Source of the DNA: an uncultured beta proteobacterium | Lineage (GTDB): Bacteria > Pseudomonadota > Gammaproteobacteria > Burkholderiales > Burkholderiaceae_C | DNA length: 64,000 nucleotides | Reading direction: 5' to 3' | Assembly (NCBI GenBank): GCA_903828235.1 | Contig: CAIKLM010000010.1 | Location: forward strand, 20,342 to 84,341 | Shown here: positions 8,337 through 16,255 of the stretch, in pieces | Layout of the letters: every line of letters begins with the position of its first letter | How positions within the stretch are numbered: position 1 is the stretch's first letter | Translations under genes and position numbers: made by a program | Notes under the pieces: generated by a model | Told to the model about the DNA's origin: nothing | Databases searched by the model: none | Seen by the model: the letters and a program-made list of their open reading frames with translations, nothing else

Positions 8337-10603
8337 GCGCGCCTGCCCTCGTCACCCGGCTGCCCGCACTGCTGCTGATCGTGGCGCTGGCCACCGCCTG
8401 CACCACGACGCCCCAGGAGAAGGCCCGCTCCCTGGCGCGCGAGGGCCGCAGCCTGGAGGCCCTGGCGCACATCGACCAGGCGCTGCGCGCCGCACCCGCC
8501 GACGCGGCGATGCTGCGCGCCGAACGCACGCGCCTGGCGCAGACGCTGGTGCTGCAGACGCTGGCGCAGGCCGAGCGCGCACGCGTTGCCGGCCGCACGG
8601 CCGAGACGCGTGCGCTCGTGCAGCAGGCGCGAGCCTTGGTGCCCGACCACCCGCGCGTGGCCGAGCTGGAGCGCGAGCTGGCCCGCACCGACCGCGCCGA
8701 CGCCGAGCTGCGGGCCGTGCGCGAGGCCCTGGCGCAGGCCCTGCGCGACGCCGCAGGCCGCCCCGAGCCCGCTGGCGAGGCCGCCCGCGACGCGGCACGA
8801 CGGCAAGCCCGCGAACGGCTGGCCGCGGTGCTTCGCGAGCAGCCCCAGCACGCCGCCGCACGGGCGCTGATGAACCAGCTGCTGGCCGCACCGCCGGCCG
8901 CCGAAGAGGGTACGCCGCTGGCCGGCGCGCTGGCTCGGCCGGTCACGCTGGAGTTCCGCGAGGCCCCGCTGCGTCAGGTGTTCGAGGCGCTGTCGCGCAC
9001 GCACGGCCTGAACTTCGTCTTCGACCGCGACGTGCGCGCCGACAACCGCGTGACGCTGGCGCTGCGCGAGCTGCCGCTGGCCGAGGCCCTGCGCGTGCTG
9101 CTGGTGACGCAGCAGCTCGACCGCAAGTGGCTCAACGAGCGCACGCTGCTCGTGTACCCCGCGACGGTGGCCAAGCAGCGCGAGCACGCCGAGCTGGTGA
9201 CCCGCACGCTGTACCTCACCAACAGCGACGCCAAGGGCATCGCGGCCATGGTGCGCACGATGGCCAAGACGCAGGACGTGCACGTCGACGAGCGCATCAA
9301 CGCCCTGGTGGTGCGCGACACGCCGGCCACCGTGCGGCTGGTCGAGGACCTCGTGGCCGGCCTGGACCTGCCCGAGCCCGAGGTGCAGATCGACGTCGAG
9401 GTGCTCGAGATCAGTTCCTCGCGTCTGTCCGAGATCGGCCTGCAGTGGCCGCAGGAACTGCAAATCGGCGAGTTCAACGCCTTCGGCCAGCTGCCGCGCA
9501 CCATCCGCCTCACCCGCGGCATGGAATCCCTGCTGCAGCTGCGCACCGCCAACCCGCTGCTGCTGGCCAGCCTGCGCGCCAGCGACGGCGATACGCAGAC
9601 CCTGGCCAACCCCACCATCCGCGCCCGCAACCGCGAGAAGGCGCAGGTGCATGTCGGAGAGAAGCTGCCCGTCTTCACCACGACCTCGGCGGCCAACGTG
9701 GGCGTCAGTGCCTCGGTCAGCTACCTCGACGTCGGCATCAAGCTCGACGTCGAGCCCACGGTGCAGCTCGACGACGAGGTGACGATCCGCGTCACGCTCG
9801 AAGTGAGCAACCTCGTGCGCCAGGTGGGCGGGCCGGCCGGCAGCGTGGGCTATGAGCTCGGCACGCGCCGCACCAGCACCACGCTGCGCCTGGCCGACGG
9901 CGAGACCCAGGTGCTGGCCGGCCTGACCAAGCACGACGAGCTGCGCAACATCGACGGCGTGCCCGGGCTGGCGCGCGTGCCCTGGCTGGGGCGGCTGTTC
10001 GGCGTCGACAGCGACCAGCGCAAGAAGACCGAGGTGGTGCTGCTGCTGACGCCGCGCATCGTGCGCAACCTGCCGCTGCCCGAAGCCGCACTGAGCCTGC
10101 GGCCCGGCGGCACGGCCCTCAACCCCGGCGCCGAGCCGCTGCGCCTGCCCGCCGCGGCCCGCGCGACGATGGCGGCAGCCCGTGGCCCCCTCGGAAGCGG
10201 CAGCGGTTCCGAGCCGGCACAGCGCGCCACGCCCGAGGCCGCCGAGGCCCCGATGCCGCGCCTGGTGCTCGGCGTGAGCGAGCAGGCGGCGCCGGGGCAG
10301 ACCGCCACCGTCACGCTGCGCAACCCCGGCCCGTTCCGCATCACGGGCGAGTTGCAGTTCGACGCCAACCTGCTGGCCAACGCCGCGGCAGGAACGGCCC
10401 AGGGACAGCGCCCCATGACGTTCGACCTGGGGCCCGGTGCCTCCACGGCCTGGGTGCTGCGCGTGCTGCCCGGGGCGGCGGGCATCGGCGTCGAGGTCAC
10501 GCTCGGCAGTCTGGCGGCCATCGACCCTGCCGGCCTGCCGGCGGCCACGACGCCGCTGGTCGAAGGCCGCGGCCGCATCGAGGTGCGCGATGCGTCGCGT
10601 TGA
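8333..10603 (+). CDS. gspD: GspD-family secretin with C-terminal cohesin-like domain
   Basis: A 756-residue outer-membrane secretin lipoprotein. The signal ends in a lipobox with C23 (ALATAC). An Arg/Ala-rich helical region (about 25-195) follows, then an N0/STN domain (VTLEFREAPLRQVFEALS, ~202), N1 (LYLTNSDAKGIAAMVRTM), and the secretin core (VEVLEISSSRLSEIGLQW; VGEKLPVFTTTSA; GVPGLARVPWLGRLFG; TEVVLLLTPRIV). After a Gly/Ala/Pro linker, residues ~640-756 form an extra beta domain (PRLVLGVSEQAAPGQTATVT) resembling cohesin domains. The usual GspD ends with an S-domain, so this extension is unusual. It is the outer-membrane channel of the operon's machine. ATG overlaps the upstream stop. Confidence 0.9.
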   Translation: MSAPALVTRLPALLLIVALATACTTTPQEKARSLAREGRSLEALAHIDQALRAAPADAAMLRAERTRLAQTLVLQTLAQAERARVAGRTAETRALVQQARALVPDHPRVAELERELARTDRADAELRAVREALAQALRDAAGRPEPAGEAARDAARRQARERLAAVLREQPQHAAARALMNQLLAAPPAAEEGTPLAGALARPVTLEFREAPLRQVFEALSRTHGLNFVFDRDVRADNRVTLALRELPLAEALRVLLVTQQLDRKWLNERTLLVYPATVAKQREHAELVTRTLYLTNSDAKGIAAMVRTMAKTQDVHVDERINALVVRDTPATVRLVEDLVAGLDLPEPEVQIDVEVLEISSSRLSEIGLQWPQELQIGEFNAFGQLPRTIRLTRGMESLLQLRTANPLLLASLRASDGDTQTLANPTIRARNREKAQVHVGEKLPVFTTTSAANVGVSASVSYLDVGIKLDVEPTVQLDDEVTIRVTLEVSNLVRQVGGPAGSVGYELGTRRTSTTLRLADGETQVLAGLTKHDELRNIDGVPGLARVPWLGRLFGVDSDQRKKTEVVLLLTPRIVRNLPLPEAALSLRPGGTALNPGAEPLRLPAAARATMAAARGPLGSGSGSEPAQRATPEAAEAPMPRLVLGVSEQAAPGQTATVTLRNPGPFRITGELQFDANLLANAAAGTAQGQRPMTFDLGPGASTAWVLRVLPGAAGIGVEVTLGSLAAIDPAGLPAATTPLVEGRGRIEVRDASR

Positions 10604-11093
10604 ACGGCTGACCGAAGCGCGCGGGGGCTTCACGCTCGTGGAGCTGCTCGTGGTGCTGGCCATCCTGGGCGTGCTGACCGCCGCGGCGCGCCCCCTCGTC
10701 GAGCTGTCTGCGCAGCGCCACAAGGAGGCTGCGCTGCGCCAGGCGCTGCGAGACATCCGGGGCGCGATCGACGCCTACGCCCGCGCCGTCGAGCGGGGCG
10801 AGGTGCTGCGCCCGGCAGATGGGCCGACCAGGGGGCCGGTCTACCCGGCCACGCTGGAGCTGCTGGTGCAGGGCGTGCCTGTCTCGGCCGAGCCGGGCGC
10901 GGCGCGGCGTCACTTCCTGCGCCGCGTGCCGCGCGACCCGTTCGCCGACCCTTCGATGCCCGCGGCTGCCACCTGGGCGCTGCGCGCCAGCGACAGCCCG
11001 CCCGACGCGCCCGCGGCCGGGCGCGACGTGTTCGACGTGGCGTCGCGTCACGCCGCCACAGCCCTCGACGGCACGCGCTATGGCGACTGGTGA
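10590..11093 (+). CDS. Type II secretion pseudopilin
   Basis: A 167-residue pseudopilin. A 13-residue leader ending in G13 precedes FTLVELLVVLAILGVL, with Glu at +5. The N-terminal helix is followed by an Arg-rich helical stretch (HKEAALRQALRDIRGAIDAYARAV) and a small C-terminal domain (RRVPRDPFADPSM) ending in GDW. The PRDPF motif resembles the GspG-type PxDPW loop, so it is GspG-like rather than GspH-like, but shorter in the calcium-loop part. It overlaps the secretin stop by 14 bases and the next pseudopilin by 14 bases, so it is co-translated. Confidence 0.85.
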   Translation: MRRVERLTEARGGFTLVELLVVLAILGVLTAAARPLVELSAQRHKEAALRQALRDIRGAIDAYARAVERGEVLRPADGPTRGPVYPATLELLVQGVPVSAEPGAARRHFLRRVPRDPFADPSMPAAATWALRASDSPPDAPAAGRDVFDVASRHAATALDGTRYGDW

Positions 11094-11514
11094 GCACACG
11101 CTGCACGCCGGGCCCCGCCCGCTGCAACGGCCATCGAGCGGCTTCACGCTGATCGAGCTGCTCGTGGTGCTGGCACTGGTCGGCCTGCTGGCCTCGCTGG
11201 CGGCTCCCCGCTACCTGCGCAGCCTCGACGTCGCCAGGGAGCGTGCGCTGGCCACCTCGCTGTCGGTGATGCGCGACGCCATCGACCAGTTCGCTGCCGA
11301 TCGGGGCCGCTGGCCGCTGTCGCTGGCCGAACTGGCCGAGGCACGCTACCTGCGCACCGTGCCTCCCGATCCTGTCACCGGCGAGTCCGGCACCTGGATC
11401 GAGATCGCCGCCGCGTCGCCTCCCGCCGGCGGCGTCGCTGCGGGGGGAATCGACGACGTGCGCAGCGGCGCCGGCGGGCGCGGCAGCGACGGGAGACCCT
11501 ATGCCGAGTGGTAG
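11080..11514 (+). CDS. Type II secretion pseudopilin (second)
   Basis: A 144-residue pseudopilin with a 21-residue leader ending in G21 before FTLIELLVVLALVGLLASLA and the +5 Glu intact. The body has the GspG-like sequence RALATSLSVMRDAIDQFAADRGRWPLSLAELAEARYLRTVPPDPVTGE and a C-terminal GSDGRPYAEW. The VPPDPVTG motif is the one seen in many GspG-like minor pseudopilins. It probably sits in the same pseudopilus fibre as the neighbouring proteins. Start ATG 11080 lies inside the preceding gene; its own end overlaps the next start. Confidence 0.85.
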   Translation: MATGEHTLHAGPRPLQRPSSGFTLIELLVVLALVGLLASLAAPRYLRSLDVARERALATSLSVMRDAIDQFAADRGRWPLSLAELAEARYLRTVPPDPVTGESGTWIEIAAASPPAGGVAAGGIDDVRSGAGGRGSDGRPYAEW

Positions 11515-12019
11515 TCGTCGACGGGGCTGCAGCGGCCTGACCTGGTGGGGCTTGCTGCTCGTGCTGGCCGTCTCGGGCGCGGCGCTGGCCACGCTGGGCC
11601 GGCAGTGGAGCCTGCAGACGCAGCGCGAGCGCGAGGCGGAGTTGCGCTTCCGCGGCGAGCAGATCCGCGACGCCATCGGCCGCTATCGCAGCGCCCAGGA
11701 GCCGGCCGCCTGGCCTACCAGCCTCGACGACCTGCTGGCCGACCCCCGCGGCGGCTTCGAAGGCGGCCCGCGCCATCACCTGCGCCGGCGCTGGACCGAC
11801 CCGTTCACCGGCCGCGCCGACTGGGAACTCCTGCCCGCGCCGCCCCCCGACAGCGGCTTCGTCGGCGTGCGCAGCCGCTCGCCGGTGCGCCGCCTTTCGC
11901 GACTGGACGCCGCGGCCACCGGAGACGAGCCCAGGGTCTCGGACTGGCGCTTCGTGCAGGCCGCCTTGCCGCCGAGCCGCCCGCCGCGCCCCCCGACACG
12001 AGGAGGAGGAAGCCCATGA
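11501..12019 (+). CDS. Degenerate pseudopilin-like membrane protein
   Basis: A 172-residue protein with an N-terminal GLTWWGLLLVLAVSGAALA segment placed exactly where a prepilin signal would be, followed by an amphipathic helix (REREAELRFRGEQIRDAIGRYRSA) and RWTDPFTGRADWELL, like the preceding two pseudopilins. The +5 position is Gly instead of Glu and the FT is LT, so cleavage or polymerisation may differ. GspK-type tip pseudopilins also lack this Glu, so it may cap the fibre. The tail (about 115-172) is Arg/Pro-rich. It overlaps the preceding gene by 14 bases and the epsA start by 4. Confidence 0.7.
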   Translation: MPSGSRRRGCSGLTWWGLLLVLAVSGAALATLGRQWSLQTQREREAELRFRGEQIRDAIGRYRSAQEPAAWPTSLDDLLADPRGGFEGGPRHHLRRRWTDPFTGRADWELLPAPPPDSGFVGVRSRSPVRRLSRLDAAATGDEPRVSDWRFVQAALPPSRPPRPPTRGGGSP

Positions 12020-12867
12020 ACGTCGCGCCTTCGCCGCCAGTCCCGATCGGGGTCGACGACCTCGACGCCGCGACGATGCCGTTGCCCTTGGCGCGCGTGC
12101 TGCTGCGCTTCGTCGAGGAGTCGCCCGAAGTCTGTCGCCGCCACCAGTTCTACACGCTGCTGCAGAGCCAGCTTGTGTCGCTGCTGCCCCACACCGTGGC
12201 CGTGTGCGGGGCCTACGACCGGCGACGCCGTGACCTGGTGTTCGATGTCTTCAACAGCGTCGTGCTGCCTCCCTGGCTTCAACTGGGCAGGCCTGACTCG
12301 CCCTTGCTGTCGCGCCTGCTCAATGCCTGGCTCGACGGCCGCGGCGAACCGCTGAGCCTGCCGCTGGGCGAGCGCACGGCGCTGCCCGACGAAGCGGCGG
12401 CGCTTCGCGAGGCCGGCGTCGAGCGCCTGCTGGTGCACGGCGTATCGCGCCCCGAGCGGATGCACGAGGTGAGCGGCTTCTACGTTCTCGGCGGCCCCCT
12501 GCCCAGCAGCGATGTCGACGAAACCCGGCTGCTGCGGCTCGTGCTGCACCCGCTGCATGCAGCCTACCTGCGCACGCTGGACGCGGAGCGCGAGGTCGGC
12601 ATGGTGCCCCGTGACCGGCTGCCGGCGGCAGCGCCATTGCGCCAGCCTCGTCAGGCCCGCATCACCCCGCGCGAAGCGCAGATCCTCGCCTGGGTGCGCG
12701 AAGGCAAGAGCAACCAGGAGATCGGCGAGGCCCTCGGCATCAGCGCGCTCACCGTCAAGAACCACATCCAGAAGATTCTGCGCAAGCTCGGCGCCAGCAA
12801 CCGCGCCCACGCGGTGGCCATGGCCATGCAGTTGCGGCTGCTCGACGATGGCCGGGGAGGTCTGTGA
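12016..12867 (+). CDS. epsA: LuxR-family regulator EpsA (exosortase/exopolysaccharide-associated)
   Basis: A 283-residue regulator. The N-terminal ~200 residues form an autoinducer-domain-like or GAF-like region (HQFYTLLQSQLVSLLPHTVAVCGAYDRRRRDLVFDVFNS). The C-terminal LuxR helix-turn-helix (about 215-275) reads ITPREAQILAWVREGKSNQE ... LGISALTVKNHIQKILRKLG. This architecture matches the EpsA regulator found with exosortase B and exopolysaccharide loci in betaproteobacteria. It likely binds DNA as a dimer and controls matrix, secretion or sorting-signal protein genes; the input signal is unknown. A very strong SD (AGGAGGAGGA) precedes ATG 12016, implying high or independent translation although it ends a long operon. 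Confidence 0.82.
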   Translation: MNVAPSPPVPIGVDDLDAATMPLPLARVLLRFVEESPEVCRRHQFYTLLQSQLVSLLPHTVAVCGAYDRRRRDLVFDVFNSVVLPPWLQLGRPDSPLLSRLLNAWLDGRGEPLSLPLGERTALPDEAAALREAGVERLLVHGVSRPERMHEVSGFYVLGGPLPSSDVDETRLLRLVLHPLHAAYLRTLDAEREVGMVPRDRLPAAAPLRQPRQARITPREAQILAWVREGKSNQEIGEALGISALTVKNHIQKILRKLGASNRAHAVAMAMQLRLLDDGRGGL

Positions 12868-12893
12868 TGCAGGGCCGGCAGCTCCGCGCGGTG

Positions 12894-12939
12894 TGATCCG
12901 TTCGGCCCATCACCCATCCCGGCGCCTGTCGCAGGCGCC
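12894..12939 (+). promoter_or_regulatory. Control region of the ExbB-type operon: TGAT-GTTCGG-ATCAC block and hairpin
   Basis: The 124-bp gap after epsA contains TGATCCGTTCGGCCCATCAC (12894-12913), echoing the block upstream of gspG, and a perfect GC-rich hairpin GGCGCCTG-tcg-CAGGCGCC (12921-12939). The stem is followed by CCGAAAAA, not a T tract, so it is not a classical terminator of epsA on this strand. It may be a 5' leader structure or a transcription attenuator for the downstream operon. Confidence 0.3.
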
Positions 12940-12991
12940 CCGAAAAATGCGCGGTTTTCCACGATCCGCACCGAACGCGCGGGACGCCAAG

Positions 12992-14698
12992 ATGCCCTCG
13001 ACGAGCCTGAAGATCCTGCGCCGCGCCGCGCTGCTCGCCCTGGCCTGCGTGCCGCTGGCCGCCCACGCGTGGTGGAACGATGCCTGGAGCCAGCGCACGC
13101 GCATCACGCTCAACACCAGCGCGGCCGGCGTCGAGACGCGCGAGGCGTTGTCGCAGCTGGCGGTGCCGGTGCGGCTGCATTCCGGCAACTTCGACTTCCT
13201 CGCGGCCAAGCCCGACGGGAGCGACCTGCGCGTCGTGGCCGGCGACGACAAGACGCCGCTGAAGCACCGCATCGAGCGCTTCGACGGTGCCAACGAGCTG
13301 GCCGTGCTGTGGGTGCAGGTGCCGGCGGTGGCGCCCGGCAGCGACAAGAACGTGCTCTACGTCTACTTCGGCAACGCCGGGGCCGCGGCCGAAGCACCGT
13401 CGCCCGTGGCCGATGCCGGCACCGTGGCTGCCTTCCGCTTTGCCGAGGCCGACGGCAGCGCTGCCGACCACACCGCCACGCTGAAGGCCGGCGCTCCGGC
13501 GGCGGTGGAACTCAACGGGCTGATCGGCCCGGCAGCCCGCTTGGCCGGAAAGGCCGTCACGTGGCCGGCCGCCCCGGCGATGCAGGTCGCCGCGGGCGCA
13601 CCCTACGCCGTGTCCTTGTGGGTGCGGCCCGAGTCGGCCGGCGGCACGCTCTACGCACAGGGGCCGCTGACGCTCGCACTCGATGGCGGCCAGGCCGTGG
13701 TGCGGCTGGGCGGCGTCACCGTGCGCGGCGGCAGCCTGCCGCCCAACGCCTGGGCGCAGGTCGCAGCGGTGCTGGCCGCCGGCCAGCTGACGCTGTACGT
13801 GAACGGCAGTTCCGCGGGCAGCGCCGCAGCCGCGGCATCGCCGGCCATCGGCGGCGGCATCGCCATCGGCGACGGCCTCACCGGCCTGATCGACGAGCTG
13901 GTCGTCGCCAACGTGGCGCGCACGGCCGAGTTCGTTCGCTTCAACCACGCATCGCAATCGGCCGATGCCCGGCTCGTGGCGGCCGTCCTGCAGCCCAAGG
14001 GGGCGGCAGATGCCGGCGAGGGTGGCCACGGCGGCTACATGGGCATCCTGGTGAAGAACCTCACCATCGATGCCTGGGTCGTGATCGTGCTGTGCGGCGT
14101 GCTGTTCCTGATCGCGCTGTGGGTGATGATCGACAAGTTCGTGCTGGTACGGCGCACCGACAGCGCCAACCAGGGCTTCCTGGTGCGCTTCCGCGAGTCG
14201 CGCGACGTCATGCAGGCCGAAGGCGCGGCCGCCTACCCGCGCTCCAGCCTGGCCCGCATCTACGAGGCCGGTCTTCGGGAGCTCAGGAAGCGCGACGTCG
14301 GTCAGGCCGGCGCCGCGCGTCTGTCGGGCGCATCGATGGATGCCGTGCGCGCAGCCGTCGACGCCGACGTCGTGCGAGAAACCAACCGCCTGAACAGCCA
14401 TATGGTCTGGCTGACCATCGCCATCTCGGGCGGCCCCTTCCTGGGGCTGCTGGGCACGGTCGTGGGCGTGATGATCACCTTCGCGGCCATCGCGCAGGCG
14501 GGCGACGTCAACGTCAATGCCATCGCGCCAGGCATCGCCGCGGCGCTGCTGGCCACCGTGGCCGGCCTGGCGGTCGCGATCCCGGCGCTGTTTGGCTACA
14601 ACTACCTCACGTCGGGCATGAAGACGATCTCGTCGGACATGCAGATTTTCGTCGACGAGTTCGTCACGCGCGTCGCCGAGAGCTACGGCCAGCGCTGA
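12992..14698 (+). CDS. DUF2341-LamG-MotA/TolQ/ExbB fusion protein
   Basis: A 568-residue fusion. Residues 1-26 are a signal sequence or signal anchor (LLALACVPLAAHA), then a DUF2341 domain (WWNDAWSQRTRITLN..., about 27-130) and a LamG/concanavalin-like domain (about 150-330; ALWVRPESAGG-type core, LDGGQAVVRLGGV, YVNGSSAG, IDELVVANVARTA). A TM helix near 360-381 (VVIVLCGVLFLIALWVMID) and the MotA/TolQ/ExbB channel domain with two more helices follow (IAISGGPFLGLLGTVVGVMI; GIAAALLATVAGLAVAIPAL). The beta domains would face the periplasm. It should form a proton-driven motor core with the two ExbD proteins downstream. ATG 12992 is preferred; ATG 12947 is in frame but lacks an SD. Confidence 0.85.
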   Translation: MPSTSLKILRRAALLALACVPLAAHAWWNDAWSQRTRITLNTSAAGVETREALSQLAVPVRLHSGNFDFLAAKPDGSDLRVVAGDDKTPLKHRIERFDGANELAVLWVQVPAVAPGSDKNVLYVYFGNAGAAAEAPSPVADAGTVAAFRFAEADGSAADHTATLKAGAPAAVELNGLIGPAARLAGKAVTWPAAPAMQVAAGAPYAVSLWVRPESAGGTLYAQGPLTLALDGGQAVVRLGGVTVRGGSLPPNAWAQVAAVLAAGQLTLYVNGSSAGSAAAAASPAIGGGIAIGDGLTGLIDELVVANVARTAEFVRFNHASQSADARLVAAVLQPKGAADAGEGGHGGYMGILVKNLTIDAWVVIVLCGVLFLIALWVMIDKFVLVRRTDSANQGFLVRFRESRDVMQAEGAAAYPRSSLARIYEAGLRELRKRDVGQAGAARLSGASMDAVRAAVDADVVRETNRLNSHMVWLTIAISGGPFLGLLGTVVGVMITFAAIAQAGDVNVNAIAPGIAAALLATVAGLAVAIPALFGYNYLTSGMKTISSDMQIFVDEFVTRVAESYGQR

Positions 14699-14714
14699 AG
14701 CGGCAGGGAATGCC

Positions 14715-15125
14715 ATGTCCGCCGACGTCAAGACCGACAACCAGCCCTACGACGACATCAACATCACGCCGATGCTCGACCTGGCGTATGTGCTGCTGGT
14801 CACGTTCATCATCCTGACCACCGCCAGCGTGCAGGGCGTGCGGGTGAACTCGCCGCAGACGGCGGCCGTGAGCAACCTGGCCAAGCCGCAGACGCGCGCC
14901 GTCACGATCACGTCCGACGGCAGCATCTACCTGGATGCGTTCCCGGTGAGCATCGACCAGCTCAAGACGAGCCTGGGCCAGTACAAGGCCGCCAACCCGA
15001 ACCTGCCAGTGGTGCTCAAGGGTGACGCCGAGGTGCAGTACGACGTCGTCGTGCAGGTGCTGAACGTCATCAAGTCGCTCGACATCACCGAGGTCGGCCT
15101 GGTCACCAAGCGCGCGGCGCCCTGA
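14715..15125 (+). CDS. exbD: ExbD/TolR family protein (first)
   Basis: A 136-residue protein with a short cytoplasmic N-terminus, one TM helix (MLDLAYVLLVTFIILTTAS) carrying the conserved membrane Asp of ExbD/TolR, and a periplasmic alpha/beta domain (AVTITSDGSIYLDAFPVSID; VVLKGDAEVQYDVVVQVLNVI). The Asp takes part in proton flow through the ExbB/TolQ channel. The gene lies 16 bases after the ExbB-type fusion and is followed 21 bases later by a second ExbD, so it works in the same motor. It keeps the INITPMLD motif. Confidence 0.9.
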   Translation: MSADVKTDNQPYDDINITPMLDLAYVLLVTFIILTTASVQGVRVNSPQTAAVSNLAKPQTRAVTITSDGSIYLDAFPVSIDQLKTSLGQYKAANPNLPVVLKGDAEVQYDVVVQVLNVIKSLDITEVGLVTKRAAP

Positions 15126-15146
15126 CCGCTCCCGGAGGAACGTCGC

Positions 15147-15548
15147 ATGCAGCTGCAGACCGAATCCAAGCCCTACGACACCATCAACGTCACGCCGATG
15201 CTCGATCTGGCCTACGTGCTGCTGGTCGTGTTCATCCTGATGACCACGGCCACGGTCCAGGGCATCACGCTGGCGCTGCCCAAGCCCTCGGCGACGCCGC
15301 CGACCGAACGCAACGAGGTCGTCGTGCTGCGCGTCGAGTCCGACGGCACGCTCAAGCTCAACGGCGCGCCGCGCACCGTGGACGCGCTGCGCGCCGACCT
15401 CACCGCCGTCAAGGCACGCGACGCCAAGGCCACCGTCGTAATCCAGGGCGACGGCCGCACCCAGTACCAGCGCGTGGTGGCGATGATCGATCTGTGCAAC
15501 GAGTTGCAGATCGGCCTGAGCCTGGCCACCGCGCGCATCGGCTTCTAG
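15147..15548 (+). CDS. exbD: ExbD/TolR family protein (second)
   Basis: A 133-residue ExbD/TolR paralogue. The YDTINVTPMLDLAYVLLVVF segment again has the membrane Asp. The periplasmic domain reads VVLRVESDGTLKLNGAPRTV and VVIQGDGRTQYQRVVAMIDL. The SD GGAGG lies 8 bases before ATG 15147. Two different ExbD proteins suggest a mixed heterodimer in the central channel; ExbBDD operons occur, but here they belong to an unusual ExbB fusion. The two copies are clearly diverged, so this is not a recent tandem duplication. Confidence 0.9.
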   Translation: MQLQTESKPYDTINVTPMLDLAYVLLVVFILMTTATVQGITLALPKPSATPPTERNEVVVLRVESDGTLKLNGAPRTVDALRADLTAVKARDAKATVVIQGDGRTQYQRVVAMIDLCNELQIGLSLATARIGF

Positions 15549-15583
15549 CCCCACCGGCGCCGATCCGACAGGAGAGACCGATC

Positions 15584-16255
15584 GTGTTCCATTCCCCCGC
15601 ACCGCGGCGCCGCGCGGCCTGCGCGCTCAGCATGTCCGCAGGTCTGCTGCTGGCATTGCTGCTGGCGGGCTGCGGCGACGAGCCGCCGCCGCAGCGCAAG
15701 ATGCAGACCGTCAAGCTGCTGCCCGACACGCCGCCGCCGCCACCGCCGCCACCGAAGGAGAAGCCGCCCGAACCCCGCAAGGAGGACAAGCCCCAGCCGC
15801 AGGCGCCGCAGGCCAAGGCCGAGCCGCAGCAGGCCGCACTGCGCAGCGACGAGGCCGCCGGCACGGGGCCCGGCAGCGGGCTGGTCGCCGGCAACGTGAC
15901 GCAGGACTACACGGACCAGAAGATCGGCGACAAGCCGCAGATCGGCGGCAGCGGCGCCGACATGACGGCCCGGCTGGCCGCGAACAGCTTCGCCAGCGCC
16001 ACGACACGATCGCTCAACGAGTTCCTGGCGCGCGAGCGTGAGCTCAAGCGCGGCGACTTCCGCGCCCAGGTGCACCTGTGGCTGGCACCCTCGGGCGCAC
16101 TGCAGCGGGCCGAGCTCGTGGGCAGCACCGGCGACCCCGCCACCGACAAGGCCCTGCGCGACGCGTTGCTGCGCTTCCCCGGTGCCGGCGCCCCGCCGCC
16201 GCAGGCCCTGCAGCAGCCGCTGCGGCTGCAGGTCACCAACCGGATGCTGGGATGA
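15584..16255 (+). CDS. Proline-rich TonB-like lipoprotein
   Basis: A 223-residue protein. The N-terminus is a signal ending in a lipobox (LLLAGC, then GDEPPP), followed by a long Pro/Lys/Glu-rich spacer (PPPPPPPPKEKPPEPRKEDK and onward), a Gly-rich segment, and a C-terminal ~85-residue domain (RELKRGDFRAQVHLWLAPSG; RAELVGSTGDPATDKALRDAL) with the TonB/TolA-C pattern of value-adding beta strands. TonB normally has an uncleaved membrane anchor; the Cys suggests lipid anchoring instead, but anchoring by the short hydrophobic stretch is not excluded. Start GTG 15584 follows a good SD (GGAGAG). It probably transmits motion from the ExbBD motor to an outer-membrane partner, possibly the porin next door. 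Confidence 0.72.
   Translation: MFHSPAPRRRAACALSMSAGLLLALLLAGCGDEPPPQRKMQTVKLLPDTPPPPPPPPKEKPPEPRKEDKPQPQAPQAKAEPQQAALRSDEAAGTGPGSGLVAGNVTQDYTDQKIGDKPQIGGSGADMTARLAANSFASATTRSLNEFLARERELKRGDFRAQVHLWLAPSGALQRAELVGSTGDPATDKALRDALLRFPGAGAPPPQALQQPLRLQVTNRMLG

Noticed and set aside
7826..10756. A long minus-strand open frame across the secretin gene
   Set aside because: It is Arg/Gly/Ala-rich without domains and mirrors GC-rich codons of the real genes on the plus strand.
12921..12939. Hairpin after epsA as a terminator
   Set aside because: No T tract follows the stem on either strand; kept only as a possible leader structure.
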